From the NCBI GenBank assembly GCA_029977305.1, contig JAPOLF010000023.1, forward strand, positions 1 through 14,984: DNA of 14,984 nucleotides. Direction: 5' to 3'. The translations under genes and the position numbers were made by a program. Under the pieces are notes generated by a model. The model was given only the letters and a program-made list of their open reading frames with translations, was not told the origin of the DNA and did no database searches. The stretch comes from a bacterium. Its GTDB lineage: Bacteria > Chloroflexota > Chloroflexia > Thermomicrobiales > UBA6265. Each line of letters begins with the position of its first letter. Position 1 is the first letter of the stretch. Below, in pieces: positions 6,552 to 14,145 of the stretch.

Positions 6552-6577
6552 AAAAAACCCGGTGCCGAGCACCGGGT
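6552..6577 (-). terminator. Rho-independent terminator after tRNA-Arg
   Basis: On the minus strand a perfect nine-base-pair stem, ACCCGGTGC and GCACCGGGT, with a TCG loop is followed by six consecutive T. It begins 23 bases beyond the tRNA 3' end. This is the only textbook intrinsic terminator in the window and shields the bactofilin operon from tRNA transcription. Confidence 0.9.
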
Positions 6578-6599
6578 CTCTCCGTGTCGTTGAATCTCG

Positions 6600-6675
6600 T
6601 GGTACGCCCGAGAGGACTCGAACCTCTGGCCTCTTGCTCCGGAGGCAAGCGCTCTATCCACTGAGCTACGGGCGC
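6600..6675 (-). tRNA. tRNA-Arg, anticodon CCG, with encoded CCA
   Basis: The 76-base minus-strand sequence folds as a full cloverleaf. The acceptor stem GCGCCCG pairs with CGGGCGT (first pair a G-U wobble), the D-arm is GCTC/GAGC with an AGTGGATA loop, the anticodon stem CTTGC/GCAAG holds loop CTCCGGA (anticodon CCG, reads CGG), the variable loop is five bases, and the T-arm AGAGG/CCTCT has loop TTCGAGT. Discriminator A and CCA are encoded. CGG is a codon expected to be used in this GC-rich genome. It is a single-gene unit with its own promoter and terminator. Confidence 0.97.
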
Positions 6676-6687
6676 GTACCGGCACGA

Positions 6688-6715
6688 AGCATACCGCAAT
6701 CTGCGCCCGTCGCAA
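6688..6715 (-). promoter_or_regulatory. Promoter of tRNA-Arg
   Basis: The minus strand reads TTGCGA (6710-6715), a 16-base spacer, then TATGCT (6688-6693). Both hexamers match four of six consensus bases. Transcription would start about six bases before the mature tRNA 5' end, typical for tRNA genes. Confidence 0.55.
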
Positions 6716-6864
6716 CCAGATTCTCCCGAAACCATGGCGGTTCCGGCGGAATCGCGGTACCATTGCGAGGTTGCGGCCCATCAGAGCCGCCCTATTCGTG
6801 TTTCCCTCTCAGGTCACGCGCCATCGGGTTGCCGATGCACGCGCAGCGGAAAGGACGACCATCG

Positions 6865-6993
6865 GTGTCGATTCAGTTGAACGACGAGGATCTCGCGTAT
6901 CTGCTCACCCTTCTCCGCAATGCCACCCAACCCGTCACCACCCAGCAATTGATCGACGCGTTGCGACGCCACTCCGATCAGTTCCGCGGGTAG
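6865..6993 (+). CDS. Possible 42-residue hypothetical protein
   Basis: A short plus-strand frame reading VSIQLNDEDLAYLLTLLRNA and then TQPVTTQQLIDALRRHSDQFRG. I recognise no family. It is predicted to be two amphipathic helices joined by a short turn (about 7-18 and 26-36), with no cysteine, signal peptide or membrane segment. GTG 6865 is preceded by AAAGGA with nine bases between; an in-frame ATG at 6835 lacks a good ribosome-binding site. Its stop lies 48 bases before the ATG of the 574-residue gene, so it may open that operon. The composition looks protein-like and soluble, but a frame this short could still be chance. Upstream, a weak promoter-like pair TTGCGG (6771-6776) and TATTCG (6793-6798) is the best seen for this block. 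Confidence 0.5.
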   Translation: MSIQLNDEDLAYLLTLLRNATQPVTTQQLIDALRRHSDQFRG

Positions 6994-7041
6994 TCCCCAC
7001 TGTCTTCTGCTCGTGTTCGTTGTCAGGTGTTGAGGAGTTGC

Positions 7042-8766
7042 ATGGCTACTGACGTTGCCACCGAACTGACCTTTGCCGGTTCACCCAAGGATCGCGAAGC
7101 CGCATCCCAAGTGTTCAAGGCGCTCGCCGCCCGCGGGCGGTTCATGTCCGACAACGCCCCCATCCGCGTCCCTGTGGCGCATGTGGCTGCCTACCTCGAT
7201 GCCCAGGGCATCAAGGGCGGTGAGACCAAGGTTCGCGCCATTGCCGAGGACAATCCCGGCGTCTTCCTGCTGCAGGGCGAAGGTGACGCCATGGTCATTG
7301 TCACCTCGAAGGCTGGCCGCACCCCGGTGCTCGCCGAGCCTCCTGCGGTGCACTCCTTCAAGCAGCGGTTCATGACCCCGAAGCCGAAATCCGCCGCCCC
7401 GGTCATCCCGGTGCGTGAGCGCGCCCGTATAGACGAGCGCTGGACCACCCTCGTCATCGATCCCAGCCTCATCGCCGCGGACACCGACTACGAGGAAGAG
7501 GTCGAGGCGGTCGCCGAGACCATCGCCGAAATCGAGCAGGTCATCGAGGCGATCGAGCCCGCTGCCGAACTAGAACTCGAGATCGAGGAAGTCGCCGCGG
7601 CCGCGTCGCCGTCGCGCACCATCACCTCGCCGGTGATCACCCCGACCGACGTCACCGGTGTCGATGACGTCGAACTTGCCACCGCCATCCGCGAGCGCCT
7701 CACCAGCGATCCGCGCGTCGCCGTCTTCGGCGAGCAGTGGATGATGGAGGATCGCGTCCCGCGCTTCAGTCGTGGTGACCTCCGCCGCGTGCGTGAGTAC
7801 ATCCAGGAGCAGGAGCAGCCGCTCACCGACGACGCCATCGTCCAGGACGTCTTCAACGTTCGTGTTGGCTCCCCGGACTTCGAACTCAATCGCTTCGCCG
7901 TCAACTTCCGCCTCTCGCGGGAGAAGGATTTCGAATTCGTCGGCACGGGCAACCAGCGCTTCTGGTCCACCACCGGCCTCGCGCCGATCGGCACCACCCG
8001 TCGCAAGCCCAACGAGCTCGGTAGCGACTACCGTTACCTGCTCGACGAGACTCCGGCGCATATCGCCTACCGCTCGGTCGACAAGGTGGACCACATCCTC
8101 ACCTTCTTCGAGTTTGCGCATGGCCTCCTCCCGTATGACGCGGATCTTCAGCGCCTGCTCCCGATGCCGGTAGAGGATGGCCAGCGCGCCGCAGTGCTCA
8201 CCTTCGAGTGCCCGCAGTCATACACGACCTACCTCGTGGAGCTGCGCTTCCCGACCCCCAACCGCGGCGGCTTCGTCCTCGGGTTGGACGACTTCTTCAG
8301 CGAGAACCTCGTGCCCGGTGCGCATGTCACCATTTCCCGCACGGAGAACGACGGGCACTACCGCGTCGAGTACATCGCGGAGTCAAGCCAGTCCGAGCGC
8401 CTCCTCGAACTCGAGGAGCGCAAGTCGCGCTACGTCTTCCGTCCGACCACCTTCGCCTGCTCCGCCGACCCGGCGATGCTCCTCACCGAGACCATGTTCG
8501 GTCGCCTGAACGGCGAGAAGCCGCTCGACGAAAAGGTGCGCAAGCGGCCTGAAGCCGTCGTCGCCGCCACCTTCGAGCGCGTCGGTGAAAGTCGGGATGG
8601 CAACTTCTCCGCCTCGTTCGCGACCCTGCTTGCCGGCGTGAACATCGAGCGCCCGATGTCCGCCCACCTCCTGCGCGAGACGCTGGACAAGGATGACACT
8701 GGCGCCTTCTCCCGCGATCCGGATCTTGACGACGCCTACACCTATGTCCCCGGCACTACTCCGTAG
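7042..8766 (+). CDS. Uncharacterised 574-residue protein with two winged-helix-like segments and an acidic linker
   Basis: I do not recognise a named family. About 15-95 (AASQVFKALAARGRF, VAAYLDAQGIKGGETKVRAI, NPGVFLLQGEGDAMVIV) has the helix-helix-wing pattern of OST-HTH/LOTUS-like RNA-binding winged helices; this is a shape match only. A strongly acidic, possibly coiled stretch covers about 149-187 (DYEEEVEAVAETIAEIEQ). A second winged-helix-like segment at about 217-310 (EQPLTDDAIVQDVFNV, FAVNFRLSREKDFEFVGTGN, QRFW) recalls the HARE-HTH / RNA polymerase delta type. The C-terminal 200 residues look beta-rich (GGFVLGLDDFFSENLVPGAH). There is no signal peptide or membrane helix. ATG 7042 follows GAGGAG by four bases; an in-frame ATG at 7027 is too early for it. 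It overlaps the HEAT-repeat gene. A nucleic-acid or polymerase-associated role is inference. Confidence 0.9.
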   Translation: MATDVATELTFAGSPKDREAASQVFKALAARGRFMSDNAPIRVPVAHVAAYLDAQGIKGGETKVRAIAEDNPGVFLLQGEGDAMVIVTSKAGRTPVLAEPPAVHSFKQRFMTPKPKSAAPVIPVRERARIDERWTTLVIDPSLIAADTDYEEEVEAVAETIAEIEQVIEAIEPAAELELEIEEVAAAASPSRTITSPVITPTDVTGVDDVELATAIRERLTSDPRVAVFGEQWMMEDRVPRFSRGDLRRVREYIQEQEQPLTDDAIVQDVFNVRVGSPDFELNRFAVNFRLSREKDFEFVGTGNQRFWSTTGLAPIGTTRRKPNELGSDYRYLLDETPAHIAYRSVDKVDHILTFFEFAHGLLPYDADLQRLLPMPVEDGQRAAVLTFECPQSYTTYLVELRFPTPNRGGFVLGLDDFFSENLVPGAHVTISRTENDGHYRVEYIAESSQSERLLELEERKSRYVFRPTTFACSADPAMLLTETMFGRLNGEKPLDEKVRKRPEAVVAATFERVGESRDGNFSASFATLLAGVNIERPMSAHLLRETLDKDDTGAFSRDPDLDDAYTYVPGTTP

Positions 8767-9730
8767 CGTGGACGAATTCCCCGAGCTGCTCGACGAATCT
8801 GAGGACGACCTCGACCCGTACCCCGAATCGGGGGACGGGTCGCTCGTCGCATTCCGCGAGGGACGCGTCACCACCGCCGATCTTCTCCCGCTCACCGATC
8901 TCGGCCGCGATGCCCTGATGACCTTTCGCCGCGAGTGGCCCACCCTCCCGGAAGCCACCCGCGAGGAGATCATTCGCCAACTCGAGGACATCTCCGAGAA
9001 CCGACTCGAAGTCGACTTCGGACGCGTCCTCCGTGTTGCCCTCAGCGATGAGTCCCCCGCGGTCCGCCAACGGGCAATCTCCGCGCTCTGGGAGGATGAG
9101 GAAGACGACCTCCTCGAGATGCTGCTCGTGCTCGCCGCGGATGATCCGTCAATCGATGTTCGAGCCGAGGCCTTCGGCGCGCTGGTGCGCTTCGCTGTGC
9201 TCCATGCTGACGACGACCTGCGCAACCTGATGCAGCCCCTAATTGTCGCCGCCACCGCACCCGAGCAGCCATATGCCATCCGCCGCAGCGCCATAGAGGC
9301 ATCCGGCGCTTTCGCCGACGACCCGGAGGTCCGCCTCGCCATCCTCGACGCCTACGATGACGGCGACGACGGCCTCCGGGCGAGCGCGATTCGGGCAATG
9401 GGCCTCAGCGGCAGGGTTGAGTGGCTAGCGGATGCGATGGCCGATCTCGCCAGCCCCGAGCCCCTGTTGCGTTTCGAATCCGCCCGCGCAATGGGGCCGC
9501 TCGGTTCCGAGACCAATGTCGGCGATCTCTATGAGGCCATGGAGGGCGAAGAGGACGTTGAGGTTCGACACGCGATCATCGGCGCTCTCGGGGCAATCGG
9601 TGGTCGCGCTGGACTCGAGGCCCTGCGCCGCCTGCACCAGATGGCGGAAGAGGCGGATCTTGAGGCCATCGATGACGCCATCGCCGAAGCCCTCATGATC
9701 GGTGATCTCTTCGATCCCGGAGTCAACTAG
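8744..9730 (+). CDS. HEAT-repeat protein, acidic
   Basis: A 328-residue soluble protein. After a very acidic start (ELLDESEDDLDPYPES), about 93-300 consists of some six HEAT/PBS-lyase-type helical pairs with the recurring Asp-x-x-x-x-V-Arg and Ala pattern: LSDESPAVRQRAISALWEDE, DPSIDVRAEAFGALVRF, PYAIRRSAIEASGAFAD, DDGLRASAIRAMG, PEPLLRFESARAMGPLG and DVEVRHAIIGALGAIGG. HEAT solenoids are protein-interaction scaffolds, so a partner is expected; the upstream 574-residue protein is the natural candidate. ATG 8744 overlaps that gene by 23 bases; GTG 8768, one base after its stop, is equally possible, and neither has a clear ribosome-binding site, implying translational coupling. No phycocyanobilin-lyase specific features are seen. 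The stop is five bases before the FemX-type gene. Confidence 0.88.
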   Translation: MSPALLRSVDEFPELLDESEDDLDPYPESGDGSLVAFREGRVTTADLLPLTDLGRDALMTFRREWPTLPEATREEIIRQLEDISENRLEVDFGRVLRVALSDESPAVRQRAISALWEDEEDDLLEMLLVLAADDPSIDVRAEAFGALVRFAVLHADDDLRNLMQPLIVAATAPEQPYAIRRSAIEASGAFADDPEVRLAILDAYDDGDDGLRASAIRAMGLSGRVEWLADAMADLASPEPLLRFESARAMGPLGSETNVGDLYEAMEGEEDVEVRHAIIGALGAIGGRAGLEALRRLHQMAEEADLEAIDDAIAEALMIGDLFDPGVN

Positions 9731-9735
9731 GTTCC

Positions 9736-10770
9736 ATGGCGAGCATCTCGCGCAACACGGACATTGCTCCGGCCGAATGGGATGCAGAGGTGCTCACGCT
9801 CGGTGGCCATCTCCTGCAGTCATCTCGCTGGGGCACCTTCAAGGATGGGTTTGGCTGGACCTCGCGCCGCATCCGCAGCGAAAGTCCCAGCGGCATCGCG
9901 CTGGTGCAGGTCCTCTTCAAGCAGCGAGGACCGCTCAGCGTCGGGTATGTCCCTCGTGGACCAATCGTTTCCCTCCCGTCTCCCGTCCTGCTGCAGGAGG
10001 CGATGGACGCGGTTGACGACCTCTCCCGATCCATGCGGGCGATCTTCACGGTGATCGAACCCGAGCAGCAGGCACCGTGGACCTCGGTGCCCTCGCTGCT
10101 CCCCGGCCCCGCCGCTGTCCAGCCATTGCGCACCGTCAAAGTGCTCCTCGACGATGACGACAGCATCCTCTCCCGCATGCATCAAAAGACCCGGTACAAC
10201 ACCCGCCTCGCGCTACGGAAGGGCATCACCGTGCACCCTGAACCAGCCGACGGGGACGGCTTCACCGCCTTCTACCGCCTGATGCAGGAAACCTCGACGC
10301 GCAACGCCTTTGCCATCCACTCCGATGCGTACTACCGGGGGGTCCTCACCACCTTCGGTGACGACGCCGCCCTGATGGTCGCCCGCACCGACAATGGCAT
10401 CCCGGTGGCTGCCCTCGTGGTGGTCCGCTTCGGTGACGAGGCCGTCTACCTCTACGGCGCCTCCACCTCTGACGCGGAGCACCGGACCATGCACCCCGGA
10501 TTCGCCCTCCAGTTCGAGACGATGCGCTGGGCGCGCGAGCGCGGCTGCCGGCTCTACGACCTCTGGGGCATCCCCGAGCACGACCCCGACACCACCACCA
10601 CCGACGAAGGCAACCGCCTCGCTCCCACCCGCGGCGATGACTGGCGCGGCCTCTTTGAGTTCAAGACGCGATTCGGCGGTGAGATCGTCTCCTATCCCAA
10701 GCCATTGCAGCGTGATTACGTGCCGGTGCTCCCGGGCCTTGTTCGGCGTATCTTTCGGAGCGGCGGCTGA
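9736..10770 (+). CDS. FemX/FemAB-type aminoacyl transferase (peptidoglycan interpeptide bridge)
   Basis: Fem-family enzymes transfer an amino acid from aminoacyl-tRNA to the side chain of the third stem-peptide residue of lipid II or its UDP precursor, at the cytoplasmic side of the membrane. The 344-residue product shows the double GNAT-like fold: QSSRWGTFKDGFGW (28-41) and YVPRGPIVS in the first half, KTRYNTRLALRKGI (151-164), and YLYGAS (238-243), LQFETMRWARERGCRLYDLW (258-277) then GIP, and FKTRFGGEIVSY (309-320) in the second. These agree with the FemABX family, which usually has 330-450 residues; the long coiled-coil insertion of FemA is absent, so it is closer to FemX-like. Which amino acid is added cannot be read. 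Start ATG 9736 is five bases after the HEAT gene stop. It precedes murE by 39 bases, a functional pairing. Confidence 0.88.
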   Translation: MASISRNTDIAPAEWDAEVLTLGGHLLQSSRWGTFKDGFGWTSRRIRSESPSGIALVQVLFKQRGPLSVGYVPRGPIVSLPSPVLLQEAMDAVDDLSRSMRAIFTVIEPEQQAPWTSVPSLLPGPAAVQPLRTVKVLLDDDDSILSRMHQKTRYNTRLALRKGITVHPEPADGDGFTAFYRLMQETSTRNAFAIHSDAYYRGVLTTFGDDAALMVARTDNGIPVAALVVVRFGDEAVYLYGASTSDAEHRTMHPGFALQFETMRWARERGCRLYDLWGIPEHDPDTTTTDEGNRLAPTRGDDWRGLFEFKTRFGGEIVSYPKPLQRDYVPVLPGLVRRIFRSGG

Positions 10771-10809
10771 TCGCAGCCGGCGCGTCGCCCGGACGGTTGG
10801 AAAGCGGAC

Positions 10810-12315
10810 ATGAATCTCGACATCACGGTCGCCGAACTTGCTGCCGCAGTCCCTCAATCGCGCGTGATCGGCGATCCCTCCACGGTCGTCCGCTCCCTCA
10901 CCTACGATTCGCGGACCGTCACACCCGGCTCCTGTTTCGCGGCCCTCCGTGGGGCTGACGTCGACGGTCATGCCTACCTACCTCAGGCGGCATCTGCAGG
11001 TGCCCTAGCCGTGCTCACGGAGAAGCCGAGCGACCTTCCGGTGGCCCAGATCATCGTGCCGGACAGCCGCGCCGCGCTGGCGCATCTGGCCCATGCGTTC
11101 TATCGGCAACCGTCCCACGAGGTGGGCGTCATCGGCATCACCGGCACGGATGGCAAGACCACGACCTCGTTCTTGGTTGATGCCATCCTCCGCCGAACCG
11201 GGCTTCGCACCGGATTGATCGGCACGGTCACCATTCGCGTCGGCGACGAGGAGGATATCCACTCCACCCGACAGACCACCCCGGAATCCGCCGATGTGCA
11301 ACGCCTCCTCCGCGCCATGGCTGATCGCGACATCCCATGGGCCACCCTCGAGGCGACCTCGCACGGCTTGGCGATGCACCGCCTCGATGATGTTCGCTTT
11401 CGCATCGGCGGCGTCACCAACATCACCAGCGAGCATCTCGATTACCACGGCACCGTGGAGAACTACCGGGCCGCGAAAGGAATCCTCTTCGAGCGCGTCT
11501 CCGCAGCCGGTGGCACCTCGGTGATCAACCTCGACGATGCCGGCGCGCGCTCCATGCAGGACCGTGTATCAGGTGGGGACGTGATCACCTATAGCGCCGA
11601 AGGTCAACGCGCCGACCTCCGCGCGACAGCGGTGCGCAGCGGCGGCACCGGCAGCACCTTCCGACTCGAGACCACCAATTGGGGCTCTGCAGAGGTGCAC
11701 CTGCCGATGATCGGCGGATTCAACGTTGCCAATGCCCTCTGTGCGGCGGGAATCACTCTTGCCGCAGGCCTATCCCTCGATCAGGTGGTGGGGGGGCTCA
11801 CCGCCGCACCGGGCGTTCCCGGGCGCATGGCCCTCGTCGATCAGGGCCAGCCTTTCACCGTCGTGGTCGATTACGCCCACACGCCCGAAGCGATGGCGAA
11901 GGTGCTCACCCTCCTGCGGGGGCTCTTTCCCAACGGCACGATCTACACCGTCTTCGGCAGTGCCGGTGAGCGCGATATCCAGAAGCGCCCTCTGCAGGGC
12001 GCGGTGGCGGTGACCTCGGGCGACGTGGCAATCGTCACCAGTGAGGACCCGCGGAACGAGGACGCCGATGCGATCATCGACGCCATCGCCCGAGGTGCGC
12101 TCGATGCCGGAGCGGAGGAGGGGACCACCCTCCATCGGCGGACCCAGCGGCGTGATGCGATCGATCTCGCCATGGATCTCGCGGCTCCGGGCGATGTCAT
12201 CCTCCTCGCCGGCAAAGGCCACGAGGGCAGCATCATCTGGGGTCGGGAAAAGCGGCCATGGAACGAAGAGCAGGTCGCGCGCGACCTGCTCTCCGAACGG
12301 GGATTTACCGGCTGA
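10810..12315 (+). CDS. murE: MurE ligase: UDP-MurNAc-L-Ala-D-Glu:diamino acid ligase
   Basis: ATP-dependent cytosolic Mur ligase that adds the dibasic third residue to UDP-MurNAc-L-Ala-D-Glu. The 501 residues show the three Mur domains: UDP-binding (LTYDSRTVTPGSCFAALRGA, 30-49), the ATP domain with P-loop ITGTDGKTTT (110-119), EATSHGLAMHRL and TNITSEHLDYHGT (203-215), the probably carbamylated Lys223 in RAAKGILF, and the C-terminal domain with VVVDYAHTPEAM (351-362), GSAGERDIQKRP (383-394) and LAGKGHE. The specificity motif that is DNPR in DAP-adding enzymes reads EDPR (412-415). Several usual residues are changed (GTD for GTN, EATSH for EVSSH, SEHLD for xDHLD). ATG 10810 follows GGAAAG by six bases. 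It is the last gene of the plus-strand block and converges on aspS. Confidence 0.95.
   Translation: MNLDITVAELAAAVPQSRVIGDPSTVVRSLTYDSRTVTPGSCFAALRGADVDGHAYLPQAASAGALAVLTEKPSDLPVAQIIVPDSRAALAHLAHAFYRQPSHEVGVIGITGTDGKTTTSFLVDAILRRTGLRTGLIGTVTIRVGDEEDIHSTRQTTPESADVQRLLRAMADRDIPWATLEATSHGLAMHRLDDVRFRIGGVTNITSEHLDYHGTVENYRAAKGILFERVSAAGGTSVINLDDAGARSMQDRVSGGDVITYSAEGQRADLRATAVRSGGTGSTFRLETTNWGSAEVHLPMIGGFNVANALCAAGITLAAGLSLDQVVGGLTAAPGVPGRMALVDQGQPFTVVVDYAHTPEAMAKVLTLLRGLFPNGTIYTVFGSAGERDIQKRPLQGAVAVTSGDVAIVTSEDPRNEDADAIIDAIARGALDAGAEEGTTLHRRTQRRDAIDLAMDLAAPGDVILLAGKGHEGSIIWGREKRPWNEEQVARDLLSERGFTG
12267..12292. repeat. 26-bp perfect palindrome at the murE 3' end
   Basis: The left half AGAGCAGGTCGCG (12267-12279) is exactly complementary to the right half (12280-12292). 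It lies inside the last codons of murE (around EEQVARDLLSER) 23 bases before the end of the stop codon, and about 42 bases past the aspS stop on the other strand. It can form the same strong stem in either transcript. On the minus strand it is followed by TCGTTCC, on the plus strand by no T-run. A shared 3' end or bidirectional terminator is inferred. Confidence 0.6.
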
Positions 12316-12333
12316 GGAAGGTATCGGTTTCTG

Positions 12334-14145
12334 TCACCAGAGATCCACGGCTTTCTTCTGATCCAACACCAAGCCCAGATCATCCAGCTGCTGCGTGACA
12401 ACCTGATCCGGTGCGCCGAACATCACATCGTGGCCGCGCTGATTCTTCGGGAAGGCGATCACCTCACGGATGTTGTCCGCCTCGGCCAGCAACATCGCGA
12501 ACCGATCGACCCCCATCGCGATCCCGCCGTGCGGGGGAGCGCCGTAATCGAGTGCCTCCAGCAAGGCCCCGAACCGCGCCTCGAGATCCTCCTTTGGATA
12601 CCCCATCAGCGCGAACATCGCCTCCTGGTCCGATCGACGGTGGTTGCGCACGCTTCCACCCCCGAGCTCGAACCCGTTGCCGACGAGGTCGTACTGCTTC
12701 GCCCGCACCTTCGAGGGGTCGGTGGCGATCAGGTGCGCGTCCTCGGCGAGGAATCCGGAGAAGGGGTTGTGGGTTGCCTCCCAGCGCCCCTCGTCCTCGT
12801 TGTACTCCAGCAGCGGGAACTCATACACCCAACAGAAGGCGAACACATTCGGATCGGCCAAACTCAGGCGTCGCCCGATCTCGTCACGCAGCGCGGACAG
12901 GGTCTTCGCCACCACGTTCGGGGCATCTGCCACGGCCAGCACGAGGTCGCCAGGAACCGCGCCGATGCCCGCGGTGATCGCCGCCATCTCCTCCGGCGTG
13001 AGGAACTTCGCGATCGGGCTGCGCGTCTCGTCCGCCTTCACCGCGAAGGTCGCCAATCCCTTGGCACCGCTCCGCTTTGCCATCTCGGTCAGCTCGTCGA
13101 TCTCGCGGCGGGTGTACTCCGCACATCCCGGCACCACGATCGCCTTGATCTGCCCGCCCGATGCCAACGTCTGTGCGAACGCGTTGAACTGCGTCCCCGC
13201 GAATGCCGCGGAAACGTCCTGCAATTCCACCCCGAAGCGCATGTCCGGTCGGTCGTTGCCGAAGCGGCGCATCGATTCGGCGTAGGTGATCCGCGGGAAG
13301 GGCTTCTGCTGGATGCGCTTCGCGGAGAACGTCTCGGTGAGCTCGATGTAGAGCTGCTCGATCAGCCCCATCAGGTCCTCTTGCTCGACGAACGTCATCT
13401 CGATGTCGAGCTGGGTGAATTCCGGCTGCCGATCCGCACGCTGCGCCTCATCGCGATAGCAGCGTGCCACCTGGAAGTACCGGTCGAAGCCCGAGATCAT
13501 CAGCAACTGCTTGAGCTGCTGCGGCGACTGCGGCAGCGCGTAGAAATTGCCGGGGTTCGCGCTGCTCGGGACCAGGAAGTCACGCGCTCCCTCCGGCGTG
13601 CTCTTGATCAGCGTAGGGGTCTCCACCTCGACGAACCCGCGCGCGATCAGATACTCCCGCATCGCATGCACCATCTGGTGCCGCAGGATGATGTTCCGTG
13701 CCATCTTCGGGCGCCGCAGATCGAGGTAGCGATGCTTCAGGCGGAGCGCTTCGTCGACATCGACATCCTGATTGATGTCGAACGGCGGGGTCTTCGATTC
13801 GTTGAGGACGTCGAGTCCGTGGACCTCGACCTCAACCTCCCCGGTCGCCAACTTGGTGTTGACCGTCCCCTCCGGTCGCGCCCGCACGATGCCTCGCACG
13901 CGCAGCACATACTCATTGCGCAGATCACTCGCCGCTTCGTGCACGTCCGGCGCCACTTGCGGGTTGAAGACCACTTGGGTCAGCCCGAACCGGTCACGAA
14001 GATCGATGAAGATCAGCCCTCCGAGATCGCGTCGCCGATGCACCCACCCATTGATCGTGACCTCGCGTCCGACGTCCCCCGCGCGCAACGTGCCGCAGGT
14101 GATCCGTCCGGTGAGCGACGGGTCGACGTCGATCAGGTCTTTCAC
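12334..14145 (-). CDS. aspS: Aspartyl-tRNA synthetase, bacterial type
   Basis: Class II synthetase that charges tRNA-Asp (and tRNA-Asn if non-discriminating). The 603-residue protein has the N-terminal OB-fold (NGWVHRRRDLGGLIFIDLRD, 32-51), the catalytic core with ARCYRDEAQRADRQPEFTQL (motif 2, 227-246), the bacterial GAD insertion at about 315-420, LGGGSVRNHRRSDQ, and motif 3 GGIAMGVDRFAMLL (540-553). Length fits the bacterial type (580-600), not the shorter archaeal one. GTG 14145 follows AAGGGA by seven bases, and the GTGA overlap with the mazG stop points to coupled translation. Two anticodon-loop positions that separate discriminating from non-discriminating enzymes are mixed here: Leu41 (discriminating-like) and Gly93 (non-discriminating-like). 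The stop lies 18 bases from the murE stop, with no terminator between. Confidence 0.97.
   Translation of the reverse strand: MKDLIDVDPSLTGRITCGTLRAGDVGREVTINGWVHRRRDLGGLIFIDLRDRFGLTQVVFNPQVAPDVHEAASDLRNEYVLRVRGIVRARPEGTVNTKLATGEVEVEVHGLDVLNESKTPPFDINQDVDVDEALRLKHRYLDLRRPKMARNIILRHQMVHAMREYLIARGFVEVETPTLIKSTPEGARDFLVPSSANPGNFYALPQSPQQLKQLLMISGFDRYFQVARCYRDEAQRADRQPEFTQLDIEMTFVEQEDLMGLIEQLYIELTETFSAKRIQQKPFPRITYAESMRRFGNDRPDMRFGVELQDVSAAFAGTQFNAFAQTLASGGQIKAIVVPGCAEYTRREIDELTEMAKRSGAKGLATFAVKADETRSPIAKFLTPEEMAAITAGIGAVPGDLVLAVADAPNVVAKTLSALRDEIGRRLSLADPNVFAFCWVYEFPLLEYNEDEGRWEATHNPFSGFLAEDAHLIATDPSKVRAKQYDLVGNGFELGGGSVRNHRRSDQEAMFALMGYPKEDLEARFGALLEALDYGAPPHGGIAMGVDRFAMLLAEADNIREVIAFPKNQRGHDVMFGAPDQVVTQQLDDLGLVLDQKKAVDLW

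Noticed and set aside
6562..6834. Longer version of the small plus-strand frame beginning upstream
   Set aside because: It would run antisense through the tRNA-Arg gene and its terminator.
8383..9342. Minus-strand frame of 319 residues opposite the 574-residue and HEAT genes
   Set aside because: Serine/arginine-rich shadow of real genes, without start signal or recognisable motifs.
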